A stretch of DNA of 64,000 nt from Symsagittifera roscoffensis (Eukaryota > Xenacoelomorpha > Acoela > Convolutidae). Shown one piece after another: positions 31,381 through 41,617 of the stretch. The stretch's first letter is position 1, and every line of letters begins with the position of its first letter. The translations under genes were made by a program, and so were the position numbers. The stretch covers positions 5,434,647 to 5,498,646 of the forward strand of contig NC_087067.1 of NCBI RefSeq assembly GCF_963678635.1, read 5' to 3'. The notes beneath the pieces are model-generated. The model saw only the letters and a list, made by a program, of their open reading frames with translations. It made no database searches and was not told the origin of the DNA.

Positions 31381-33960
31381 TTAAGTATTTGGGAAAAATT
31401 GCAAAAATTTCAAGTATTTGGAACAAACTGCAAATTTTTAGAAAAAATTGCAGAAATCTCATAATTTTGGTTAATGTATTGTTGTTTTTGATCTAATTTT
31501 AAACATACTTTTACGTATTGATTTTAAAAATAAGCTAAGACTGTATTTTAATTGGCATTATGTTGAGACAATGATACAAAATTTTGAATAAAAAAATGAC
31601 TTTTTCCACAATTTTTTCTCAAAATATTGAAATACAATGAAATTTACTTTAATTTGAGCTAAATACTTGGTTATACAATGCTCTAAACACTGAAAAGAAG
31701 GTTCATAGTAGCAGAATCAATATTGAAACTTCCGGAAAACAGTGAAATTAGACGTAATTTTTGAGAAGGTAAAATGAAAATTAATCAAATTTACATGAAA
31801 TTTTCCATTTCGAACCTTTTGTTTTGGTTTTTAACTGTTTGTTTTTGTCCCGTTCAGGGATTATTTTTAGGAATCTGAAATTCAAATGAACATTAAGGGC
31901 AATATTCTATGAAATTTCTAAATCAAACTCCATGATTCAACTCCTCATCATTTTTTCTCATTGAATTACCCAAACTTGTACAAAAATTACAACTTGTAAG
32001 AAATTTTTTATGTTAAAAATTAGAAATTTCAGATTATTGATAAAAACTGAACAGTTTATTGCTAAAATTGTTTAAAATAGGATAAATGTTTTTTAAAAAT
32101 TTATTCGATATTGGCTCAAATTCAACACAAACTTCTTCATAACTGATGATTATCTCTCTGTTGCTTCTGCAACATTACTTTCAAGATTTTCCGTTTTTCC
32201 AAATTTTAAAGATATTCTTGCTTTCTTTTTAATACATGTTTTCGCTATTGAACACACTTTACTAGAAAATTTAGTCAAAACTGGAGAATTTAGGAGGAAA
32301 ATAGTATCAATTGAACGAACAATTTGCTGGCAGAGATGAAATTAGAACTGATACCGTATGATTAATACAATAAAAAATGTTAATATCTTCCTCAAGGTTC
32401 CCCTGTTCAGTCGCTATTGTAAACAATTTAAGCAAAAATACATATTTTGGGATCAATAACTATCACTTTTCTTGCAAAATAGTTATTAACTCGCTTTTTT
32501 CTTAATTTTTGACGGAAATTTTCTCAAAAATATCCAAGTGAGAAAGAATTGGTGCTAGTTAAAACATTCAAAAATATATGTACAAAATGAGAATATAAAG
32601 GTGTATTTTAACAATCTAAGAACAAATTAGGAGCAGCTCTATTAGTAATAATCTGAAAATCCCAAAACTTTTAAGTATTTGGGAAAAATTGCAAAAATTT
32701 CAAGTATTTGGAACAAACTGCAAATTTTTAGAAAAAATTGCAGAAATCTCATAATTTTGGTTAATGTATTGTTGTTTTTGATCTAATTTTAAACATACTT
32801 TTACGTATTGATTTTAAAAATAAGCTAAGACTGTATTTTAATTGGCATTATGTTGAGACAATGATACAAAATTTTGAATAAAAAAATGACTTTTTCCACA
32901 ATTTTTTCTCAAAATATTGAAATACAATGAAGTTTACTTTAATTTGAGCTAAATACTTGGTTATACAATGCTCTAAACACTGAAAAGAAGGTTCATAGTA
33001 GCAGAATCAATATTGAAACTTCCGGAAAACAGTGAAATTAGACGTAATTTTTGAGAAGGTAAAATGAAAATTAATCAAATTTACATGAAATTTTCCATTT
33101 CGAACCTTTTGTTTTGGTTTTTAACTGTTTGTTTTTGTCCAGTTCAGGGATTATTTTTAGGAATCTGAAATTCAAATGAACATTAAGGGCAATATTCTAT
33201 GAAATTTCTAAATCAAACTCCATGATTCAACTCCTCATCATTTTTTCTCATTGAATTACCCAAACTTGTACAAAAATTACAACTTGTAAGAAATTTTTTA
33301 TGTTAAAAATTAGAAATTTCAGATTATTGATAAAAACTGAACAGTTTATTGCTAAAATTGTTTAAAATAGGATAAATGTTTTTTTAAAATTTATTCGATA
33401 TTGGCTCAAATTCAACACAAACTTCTTCATAACTGATGATTATCTCTCTGTTGCTTCTGCAACATTACTTTCAAGATTTTCCGTTTTTCCAAATTTTAAA
33501 GATATTCTTGCTTTCTATTTAATACATGTTTTCGCTATTGAACACACTTTACTAGAAAATTTAGTCAAAACTGGAGAATTTAGGAGGAAAATAGTATCAA
33601 TTGAACGAACAATTTGCTGGCAGAGATGAAATTAGAACTGATACCGTATGATTAATACAATAAAAAATATTAATATCTTCCTCAAGGTTCCCCTGTTCAG
33701 TCGCTATTGTAAACTATTTAAGCAAAAATACACATTTTGGGATCAATAACTATCACTTTTCTTGCAAAATAGTTATTAACTCGCTTTTTTCTTAATTTTT
33801 GACGGAAATTTTCTCAAAAATATCCAAGTGAGAAAGAATTGGTGCTAGTTAAAACATTCAAAAATATATGTACAAAATGAGAATATAAAGGTGTATTTTA
33901 ACAATCTAAGAACAAATTAGGAGCAGCTCTATTAGTAATAATCTGAAAATCTCCGGAAAT
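31381..33960 (+). repeat. 1290-bp tandem duplication within left arm
   Basis: 31381-32670 and 32671-33960 are nearly identical, differing by few substitutions. The right arm has this segment once, so the duplication arose after the arms had formed. No coding sequence is involved. Confidence 0.93.
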
Positions 33961-35250
33961 ACGCAAGAGAACCTAGTTCCTAACATCTACAATATAAAAA
34001 CTTCTGAAAGAGCGAGTCTCAAAAAATTGATCTAGCAAAGCAAATCAAGGTGCAAACTGGAACAATTGTGTAATTTTCCAATTTTTATTAAGAAAAAACT
34101 CTATGTAGTAAAAATGTAGTAATGTATTACATATATTGTTGTATACTCTATGTAGTATTGTGTATGTATGTAGCAAGGAAAAGTAGATCTTGAAAGCAAG
34201 TTTTCGATATATGCTTTATGTATCTTCTTCCAAAGATGTCGAATTGGGTTTGCTTCTCAAAAATTATCCTCAAAACATTTGATCTTTCATATAAAGTACC
34301 TAATATATCAAATGATAACAATTTTTTCTAATGAATTACGCATAAATATAAGACTTTGAGAAATTTATGTCGGATTTTTTCTCAAGATATACTTTATAAG
34401 CTAAATTTTAGTAAATTATTTCAAATCTCCTAAGGAATAAATTGAGTTTCAATCTCATTTTAGCATTTTCTCAGTTTCTGCTTCATCTACTATCTACCAA
34501 ATGAATCCAATTTGAGCAAATTTTTACTTGAAATTGAATTTTAGATGGAAAAATGTAACGTTTCAACAAATGTTCAATAATCCGAAGCTGAAATAATACC
34601 ATAAATCTTTTACTATAAAACTTTAAAGAATTTTTTCAACCTCATAACTGTATAATGCTGTTTTAAATCTGATTTTCTATTTTAGACTAAATTTTTAGTT
34701 GGAATGATGTATATCATTATCTTGAAACTTTCAAAGTTTAGCAAATTATACATTTTTTCCAGGTCATTTATCAATTTTTTTTCTGAAATCATCAAAAAAT
34801 CAATAGAAAAACATAATTCTTAATAAGTCAAACCACATTATCTGCTTAAAAAGCTCTGCTCTATGAACACTTTTACAAGTACTAAACAAGGAAAAATTTA
34901 AAATAGTAATAACAAAAAACCTTTCAATTAGTTGATGTTTTCCAAATATCCAAGTTTTAGAATTTTTAGGCGAATACTTAAATACTCATTAGCATATGTT
35001 ATGCACTTTACTACAAATTTATCACAACAAAGTCTCCGCAAGCTTGCAACCAAGGGAGTTTTTACTGTTGATTAAAAGTTTTCGGATCGAGTTCCATGGA
35101 AAGCTTCACGACGATTTGAACTCAATTTTTGTTGTCTTTAACATCAATCAAAACTTTTGAATGAAAAAATAAATGACAGTTCAGGTAATGTAATGAAAAC
35201 ACTGTATAATTACTGACTAGATTTGTTACAATTGCTGAGACTTTTCAGAT

Positions 35251-35523
35251 TCAGTAAAAACTAATAATCATAGTAATTTCTAAGTTTTTCAAAAAAAAAC
35301 TTAAAAATTTTACCTTCTCCTGAAATGTGTTTGGAGTCTGCTGAGCACATAATTTAATATTATGCTGAAAATGATTCTTCTTGAAATGATTAGCGAGTTC
35401 CTCGCTGCTATAAGTATAAAAATTACAGTTAGAACGCTTCAAAACACCACATGTTCTACGATGTCTTGATGCATCTTTGTGAGTGTATTCCCTGCCACAT
35501 TCAAGACATATAGTAATGAAAAA
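35251..35523 (-). CDS. zinc-finger reading frame in left arm
   Basis: The reading frame is the mirror of 43896-44168 in the right arm. It contains CLECGREYTHKDASRHRRTC, a C2HC finger (C-x2-C-x12-H-x3-C), followed by a second finger-like module ending NHFKKNH that lacks its second Cys. No ATG was found at the start of the open frame, so an upstream exon or frame break is likely. A possible GT donor follows the codons for QEK. The gene would be present at both ends of the element, with CCAAT boxes upstream. Could be a DNA-binding protein for the element's own ends; that is inference. Confidence 0.5.
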   Translation of the reverse strand, partial: FFITICLECGREYTHKDASRHRRTCGVLKRSNCNFYTYSSEELANHFKKNHFQHNIKLCAQQTPNTFQEKVKFLSFFLKNLEITMIISFY

Positions 35524-35723
35524 TTAAATAGGAGATTTGAAATGTACCAAATTTTTAGATAAGGTGAGTTGAATAGCCTCAAAAAAAGAATAAAAGTAAA
35601 TAAAAACAGCAAACTTATTAACCAATTGTTTTTAACGAGAAAGAAAATCAGAATGGATATGCTATTTAGCCTAGCTGAAATAAAAATCATCCAATCTAAC
35701 CATGGAATTTTTAAAAGTATCAA

Positions 35724-36002
35724 CCAATCAGAATCGAGCATTAATTACAAGAAAAATTTTATCTTTTTTGATATCAACCAATCAGAATTGAGCTTCAATA
35801 GTCATGTGATTTTCGACAAATTCAATGTCCACCAATCAGAATTGAGCTTCAAAGTCATGAAATTTTCAAGAAATTTAATGTCAACCAGTCAGAGTTGAGC
35901 TCTTCTTCTCATGAATTTTTCAACAATTTCTTTAAAATTTGTAGATTTTAAGGATACTTTCACAGACATTATTTGTGTTAATAACCAATCAGAATGAAGC
36001 AA
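35724..36002. promoter_or_regulatory. CCAAT-box array, left arm
   Basis: CCAATCAG at 35724, 35778 and 35832 with exactly 54-bp spacing, a variant CCAGTCAG at 35885 and another CCAATCAG at 35995; one more at 36257. AACCAATCAG matches the NF-Y consensus. The array lies upstream of the left-arm zinc-finger frame. Confidence 0.8.
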
Positions 36003-36604
36003 TCACAGATTTTAAAAAACTTTGTAGATCAGAACCAGACTATGTTTATGAAACTTCTTAATCAATAAATTTTTTTGAATTTTTCCAACATAACTAAGAT
36101 TTGAAGTTTGATACCCTAGTGGGATAAATGAGATTTCTTGTCTAGTTGATATTGTTTTCGATACTCAGTTCAAGTTTTGAAATTTCGATCTAAATTTTTT
36201 CGTGGTAGTAACGTCATTCCTTCGAAATTTCTAGAATTTTCCAGAAAAAACATCAACCAATCAGAACTAAGCAGTTTCTAGACATAACTTTGGATCCAAA
36301 AAATTCATTTTTGAAGAATGTCAATTAAAAGGCATTTGCACTCCCTTGAATTACTCTACAAGAAAAAAGAAAATATTCCGTGTGATTTCCTTATTGATGA
36401 AATAGATGTAGATTCTTACTTTTTTCACAATTTTTTGGACGTTTTTGTTGTCCAAAATAGAGTTTTTTGACTAAGTAAAGGTCTCTTTATGGAACCTTAC
36501 TCAATGAAAGAATTTATTTTTGATCCACATATTGCGTATCAAAGTTATAAGCTTACTGCTGAGTTACACCTGAATAGAAAAGAAATTTTATTTATTTAAA
36601 AAAC

Positions 36605-36880
36605 TTGAAGTTAATAAAAAAGTCGTACGATAATATTTCAAAGACTCTTTTTATTACCTACCCAACTCCCAAATTTGTCAAAACTCCCCAGCAAAGTTCT
36701 TTATTCCTCCATTTTTTTAAAGATTTTCAAAGTTCAAAATCTTGCATGATCAGGTTTGGTATCAGATTTCCAGAGATTTGCTTTGAAAAATTCATCAACT
36801 TTGAGTTATCATCTCAAATGTACATCAAAATCAAAGAACTTGAATATCTGCTGAACAATCAACAATTTTTCATCGATTAA
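36605..36880 (+). CDS. hypothetical protein, weak
   Basis: Open frame of up to 91 residues that begins at TTG rather than ATG; the first ATG is internal. The sequence is aromatic and Lys-rich with no recognisable domain. It lies between the left arm and the first tiny membrane-protein gene on the same strand. It may be a terminal exon or remnant. Confidence 0.25.
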   Translation: MKLIKKSYDNISKTLFITYPTPKFVKTPQQSSLFLHFFKDFQSSKSCMIRFGIRFPEICFEKFINFELSSQMYIKIKELEYLLNNQQFFID

Positions 36881-36903
36881 ATACAAAAAATTCAATTAAC
36901 TTG

Positions 36904-37062
36904 ATGAGAAGACTTGCAGAGATGCTACTTTTATTAATTTTTCTTCTTTTGTTACTTATATCGGCAATATTTCTTATTTTTACAGCAAACAACTTTTGGT
37001 CATTTATTTTTGCGATTGCTTTTGTGTATATTTTTACTTATTTGGAAGACTTAAGTCCTTAA
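36904..37062 (+). CDS. 52-residue membrane protein, copy 1
   Basis: MRRLAEM followed by a very hydrophobic segment (about residues 8-28), a short turn TANNFW and a second hydrophobic segment (about 31-46), ending in the acidic TYLEDLSP. This predicts a two-helix membrane hairpin. Its second copy at 38972-39130 keeps length and stop position with several substitutions, which supports coding. The CCAAT array begins 10 bp after the stop. Function unknown; size and topology resemble viroporins or small immunity-type peptides, but this is only an analogy. Confidence 0.5.
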   Translation: MRRLAEMLLLLIFLLLLLISAIFLIFTANNFWSFIFAIAFVYIFTYLEDLSP

Positions 37063-37071
37063 AAGGTTCCT

Positions 37072-37249
37072 CTGATTGGATACGACAACTTGAACAAAAA
37101 TGAACATTTTTGTGATTGGAAACGACAATGTGTAAAATGGAGCTTTGTTTCCAATTGGACACGAGTTTTCTATAAGAATTCCATAAAAGGAAACTAAAAT
37201 CTGATTGGACTCGAGTACAATCCAAATAAGGAAAATCCATTCTGATTGG
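37072..37249. promoter_or_regulatory. CCAAT-box array upstream of acidic gene, copy 1
   Basis: ATTGG cores at 37075, 37115, 37154, 37204 and 37245, three of them as full CTGATTGG. Spacing is 40, 39, 50 and 41 bp. The last box ends 181 bp before the ATG at 37430. The same array with the same spacing precedes the second gene copy. Confidence 0.85.
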
Positions 37250-37429
37250 TTAAACCCACACATTCCAGTTGAAGGTACCCCTCTTTCTTAACTAAAAATC
37301 ATTTTATTTTCAACTTAACTACCTCCTCTCTCAGCTCTAAATACAATAATTTCAACTTAACCACAGTCAACTTTCACCCTGTCAACTGTAAATCTTGTTT
37401 TTACTCAATAACTCAACTTATTGCTCAAA

Positions 37430-37917
37430 ATGATCTTCTCAGTACAAAACAACAACCTTATGTTCTCGGTGGAATTTCGGCTGATTTAGTACAAATCCAA
37501 GTGCGAGAAACAGTTTGTGGAGTTTTTCTGGCACGAATGGACATCCAAATCCAAGTCTGGCATATGGTGGAAGTGATGCGAAGGGATTTCAACGAACATC
37601 ATATAACGCAAGTACCCCCTACAGAGAATCAACTTGGAGAAATGCAAATGATGGAGGAAGTGGCCGAGCATGTGGGAATGAACTACCCCGAAATTCCTGA
37701 CTCTAGATATGTGGCTCAACCATTCGACGATTTCCTCTTTCCTTGGGAAGAGGGATCTGTGGACAACCCAATTACAATCGAAGAAGATGAGGGGTTCTCT
37801 GAGCCAAGAACTTCAGTCAGCGAACCACCAGTGACGGAGGCAAGACCAGCTTTGCGCTCCATTGAGAACTTGCAAAGTTTTGAGAACTCAGCTGCTCGAC
37901 AGCTCTTTGATTTGTAA
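37430..37917 (+). pseudogene. acidic protein gene, copy 1 (frameshifted)
   Basis: Starts MIFSVQNNNLMFSVEF and then goes out of frame by one base at about 37475 relative to copy 2. The rest (37501-37917) is open for more than 130 residues. The protein is acidic, with MNYPEIPDSRYVAQPFDDFL and NPITIEEDEGF, a SUMO-interaction-like motif, and ends in AARQLFDL. AATAAA follows directly (37917-37922), overlapping the stop codon. Family not recognised. Alternatively a short intron could restore the frame, but no good splice pair was seen. Confidence 0.6.
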
Positions 37918-37922
37918 ATAAA
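37917..37922 (+). terminator. polyadenylation signal overlapping stop codon
   Basis: AATAAA begins on the last base of the TAA stop of the acidic gene; in copy 2 the signal is at 40014-40019. Confidence 0.6.
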
Positions 37923-38799
37923 ATGGTTACTGTCTTGTACTTTGTAATTTAATTTCTTTGTATCTAGTAAAATTATTTTCAGGAGATAGGAACAAAGAGA
38001 TCATAGAAAAGTTTATTAAGAAATTTCAAAGGTAAAATTTTGTTAAAAATGAAACTAATTGAGCATCTGGTAAACTGTTTTATAAAATTTTGTTAGAAAG
38101 ATGGCAAAAAACATTAAACCAATTTTTGCAAGCATGTTAAAAACTTTACATTAATTTTTGCACCATGCAAAAATTTTCATAATTTTTTTCGCCTACTTGT
38201 TAAAAAAATCAAAGAAAATCTCGCAAATAAAGAAAAATTTCATTAAATTTTTTCACATTTTAAAGAAAACGGAAAGAGGACTTTCTTGCACTGTTAATAA
38301 TTAAATAGAATGAAAATTTTTGTTTTAATTTTGATCATAAAAAAAATCTCTTTTTTGCATAGATATTGATCAAAAATATTGGAAAAACAATGTATTAGGA
38401 TAGGAAATATTACTCAAAGTCAGCAATTATGAAAAAATTATAGCATTAATTTAACAAGTTTTTTACAATACAATTTTGCAATTTTTGCATATGAATAAGA
38501 AAAAATAAGTTAGATTTTTGCATTTGTTTTCAAAAAAACCACGAAAAAACTTATATCTAACACAAAAATTTGTTGAAAATTTTTGCACACTTGTTGAAAA
38601 AACCAAAACAGTTTTTGCATCTTGAAAAAAATTTTATTTAAATTTTTGCAAACGTGTTGAAAAAATCAAACCAAAATTTGCATCTTGCGAAAAAACTCTG
38701 AGTTAATTTTTGCACACGTGTTGAAAATTGCAAATTTGTTCGTTGAAAAACTTTTGATTTAAATAAAAACAATTTTGACAAGATTTTTATAAACAAATA

Positions 38800-38968
38800 T
38801 TCAACTATTAATAGAAAAATTGATACGCTACTATTTACAGTACCATAACCATCAATGAAACAATCAACAATTTTCAACAAATCAGTCTCATACTTTGAGT
38901 GTTGAACTTTTCGAATCCTTTCCAAAAAAGCTGATTCAAGAGTCTGAGTGGACGCAAGTTCCTGATCA
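38800..38968 (-). pseudogene. C-terminal fragment of TQT-motif gene
   Basis: Reads DQELASTQTLESAFLERIR and LLKIVDCFIDGYGTV, matching the C-terminal third of the gene at 40813-41413 and more distantly the Maverick accessory protein at 6781-7407. The N-terminal part is absent because the fragment abuts the start of the second tandem unit at about 38970. Confidence 0.7.
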
Positions 38969-38971
38969 GAA

Positions 38972-39130
38972 ATGAAAAAATTGGCAGAGATGCTACTTTT
39001 ATTAATTTTCCTTCTCTTGTTACTTATATCGGCAATATTTCTTATTTTTACAGCAAACAACTCTTGGTCATTTAGTTTTGCGATTGCTTTTGTGTATATT
39101 TGTACTTATTTGGAAGACTTAAAACCTTAA
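38972..39130 (+). CDS. 52-residue membrane protein, copy 2
   Basis: MKKLAEM plus the same two hydrophobic segments as copy 1, ending TYLEDLKP. Length is conserved despite third-position and some amino-acid changes. Located 10 bp upstream of the second CCAAT array. It begins where the second tandem unit begins, so its upstream sequence differs from that of copy 1. Confidence 0.5.
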   Translation: MKKLAEMLLLLIFLLLLLISAIFLIFTANNSWSFSFAIAFVYICTYLEDLKP

Positions 39131-39139
39131 AAGGTTCCT

Positions 39140-39317
39140 CTGATTGGATACGACAACTTGAACAAAAATGAACATTTTTGTGATTGGAAACGACAATAAT
39201 CAAAATGGAGCTTTGTTTCCGATTGGACCCGAGTTTTCTATAAGAAATCCATAAAAGGAAACTGAAATGTGATTGGACACAGCTACAATCCAAATAAGGA
39301 AAATCCATTCTGATAGG
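39140..39317. promoter_or_regulatory. CCAAT-box array upstream of acidic gene, copy 2
   Basis: ATTGG cores at 39143, 39183, 39222 and 39272 and a mutated one (ATAGG) at 39313. The spacing of 40, 39, 50 and 41 bp is identical to copy 1. The array ends 191 bp before ATG 39508. Confidence 0.85.
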
Positions 39318-39507
39318 TTGAACCTACACATTCCAGTTGAAGATACCCCTCACTCCTAACTAAAAATAATTTTATTTTCAACTAAACCACCGTCCACTAC
39401 CTCCTCTCTCAGCTCTAAACATCCTAATTTCAACTTATTCTTTGTAAGGTTCCCCCTCCTCTCAGTTCTTTCTTGTTTTTACTCTTTTAGTCATCTTATT
39501 GCTCAAA

Positions 39508-40002
39508 ATGATCTTCTCAGTGCACAACAGCAACCTTATGTACTCTGTAGAATTTTCACCTGATCTAGTAAAAATCCAAGTGCGAGAAACAGTCTCTGGA
39601 GTTTTTCTGGCTTGAATGGACATCCCAATCCAAGTCTGGCACATGGTGGAAGTGATGCGAAGGGATTTCAGCGAGCATCATATGATGCAAGTTCCCATCA
39701 CAGAAAACCAACTTGGAACCATGCAAATGATGGCGGAAGTGTCTGAGCATGTGGGAATGAACTACCCCGAGATTCCTGACTCTAGATATGTGGCTCAACC
39801 ATTGGACGATTTCCTCTTTCCTTGGGAGGAGGAAGGACCAGTCGAAAACCCCATCACAATAGATGAAGATGAGGGATTCTCAGAAACAATGACGCCTCAA
39901 AACACTCCTCCACAACAACCACCAGCAATGGAACCTCGTCCAGCTCTGCGTTCTATAGAGAACCTCCAGAACTCTTCTGCTGCTCGACAGCTCTTTGATT
40001 AA
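39508..40002 (+). pseudogene. acidic protein gene, copy 2 (premature TGA)
   Basis: In frame from ATG 39508 to the stop at 40000-40002 except for a TGA at 39613-39615, where copy 1 has an arginine codon. The next codon is ATG, so the downstream 128 residues could be made by re-initiation. Same features as copy 1: YPEIPDSRYVAQPLDDFLF, NPITIDEDEGF and a C-terminal AARQLFD. AATAAA at 40014-40019. The two copies carry different lesions. Confidence 0.6.
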
Positions 40003-40264
40003 ATGTTTTTGTAAATAAAAGTTGTATGGTTTTGACTTCATTTTCTGTAATTAATTTCTTCAATTTCATTTTAATTATGAGAATAGATGATAGTTTCAAG
40101 GTAAACCATTGAAAAACAATTAGAACTTAGTTAAGTGCTCTGTCCTTGCACACATGTTAAAAAATTTGATTAATTTTTGCACAAAAATTCAGAAAAACAC
40201 TAGAAAAACTGTACACAAGTAAAAAGTTACCTAATCGATATTGCATCTTGTACACACGTTTAGC

Positions 40265-40650
40265 CTTTTGTAGAAAAAATTGAAACACTTTTCGCATTTT
40301 GTCGAAAAAAAGTAAAACATTTTTCGCATTTTGTCGAAAAAAGTAAAACACTTTTCGCATTTTGTCGAAAAAATTGAAACACTTTTCGCATTTTATCGAA
40401 AAACGGAAAACACTTTTCGCATTTTGTCGAAAAAATTGAAACAATTTTTTTCTCATTTTATCGAAAAAAGTAAAACACTTTTCGCATTTTGTCGAAAAAA
40501 GTGAAACATTTTTCGCATATGTAGTGAAAAAATGAAACATTTTTTGCATCTTGTTAAAAAAAGTAAAACACTTTTCGCATCTTCTCAAAAAAGTTGAAAC
40601 ACTTTTCGCATTATGTCAAAAAAATTGAAACACTTTTTACAACTTGTTTA
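40265..40650. repeat. 31-bp minisatellite (CACTTTTCGCATTTTGTCGA)
   Basis: About a dozen units; starts of TTTTCGC at 40289, 40321, 40352, 40383 and 40414 give a 31-32 bp period. A degenerate related stretch lies at 38150-38740 in the first tandem unit. Long frames across it on the minus strand are repeat artefacts. Confidence 0.88.
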
Positions 40651-40812
40651 AAAAATTCAAATGTTTTTTGCAACTTTTTGAAAATCAAAAAATAATATTA
40701 CATCTTTCTTACATGTTTGAAAATTTTTATGCAAATGTTTTTGACAACGGTGATTTTTTTTCCGGTAATTAAGGATAACTTTGTAAACATATGAGGGAAA
40801 ATAGATGGAATA

Positions 40813-41413
40813 TCAGAAGTTTTTTATTGAAAAATTGACATGATCACTTTTTACAAATCCATAACCATCAATAAAACAGTCAATTTTTTTTAACAAATCA
40901 TGTTCATATTTTGAGTTTTGTACTTAACGACTTCTGTCTAAAAATGCTGAGCCAAGAGTTTGCGTAGATGCAAGTTTTTGATTAGAACTTAGATAATGTT
41001 TTTTGAACTTTTTGCGAACAAATCGTTTCCTTGATACGCTTGGTGTTTTTTTCTGCTTCTTTCCATCGTAAATTATGCTGCACTCCACAACTAAGCTGAT
41101 TGAAGACTTCCCCACTTGATGTTACAATACTCGAAAAGAATCTGTGCTTGTACAAAGTGTAAAGACAATCAATTTCTTGATATATGTATTGATATTTGTC
41201 TAATCTCTGAAGAGTTTGGCTAAGGGAAGTTCCAATTAAAATTATATGAAATTTGCAATTTCCCAAGGAACAGAAAGAATCGTGAGTAGAGACGCAAAAA
41301 TCTTGGGTTACTAAGTATTTTTCGTAAAAATCGTTGGAAACAGAAATAAACAATGATTTACTATTATAATCTGAATAAAAGCTGGGAAGAGCTTGACACA
41401 TAGCAGCTGCCAT
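40813..41413 (-). pseudogene. TQT-motif accessory gene of the core-less element (broken)
   Basis: Starts at an ATG at 41411-41413. The N-terminal 130 codons are open. The frame shifts near 40990, the next segment (NQKLASTQTLGSAFLDRSR) ends in an in-frame stop, and the conserved tail (DLLKKIDCFIDGYGF) follows. Alignment by eye with the Maverick protein at 6781-7407 covers the start (M..AM...P), the F.VS.H block, TQT and GYG. It is transcribed away from the PC4-like gene at 41618 from a shared 204-bp region with three CArG boxes. Confidence 0.65.
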
Positions 41414-41477
41414 TGGGAAAAATGATTTTTGCAGAAAATGGTGGAGTTATATAGTAGTAATAACGTCTACGCAGCTT

Positions 41478-41523
41478 CCATATAGGGAAATCCTTCCATA
41501 TTTGGTACTACTTCCATATATGG
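41478..41523. promoter_or_regulatory. three CArG (SRF/MADS-type) boxes at 18-bp spacing
   Basis: CCATATAGGG (41478-41487, one mismatch), CCATATTTGG (41496-41505) and CCATATATGG (41514-41523), the last two perfect CC(A/T)6GG. Each starts 18 bp after the previous, within an 18-bp tandem repeat beginning CTTCCATAT. They lie between divergent genes starting at 41413 (minus) and 41618 (plus). A TATATA stretch is nearby at about 41446. Confidence 0.75.
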
Positions 41524-41617
41524 AAATGGCGATGACTCATACTGCTTACTTCCATTTTCATTTAATCTCAAAGTCATTTCTCTCATTTCTCCTCATCTGA
41601 TCAGTTTGTTCTTTAAA

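Larger units (their letters stand above)
30630..36235 (+). repeat. left inverted arm (5.6 kb including 1.29 kb internal duplication)
   Basis: Pairs with 43150-47427 in reverse orientation, from the terminus to about 36235, where it reaches a remnant of the 3' end of the PC4-like frame at 42724-43217. The length difference from the right arm equals the 1290-bp tandem duplication at 31381-33960. The arms differ by scattered substitutions and small indels. Confidence 0.92.

Noticed and set aside
40157-40588. 143-residue minus-strand frame rich in FDKMRK
   Set aside because: Reads through the 31-bp minisatellite; no non-repetitive protein sequence.
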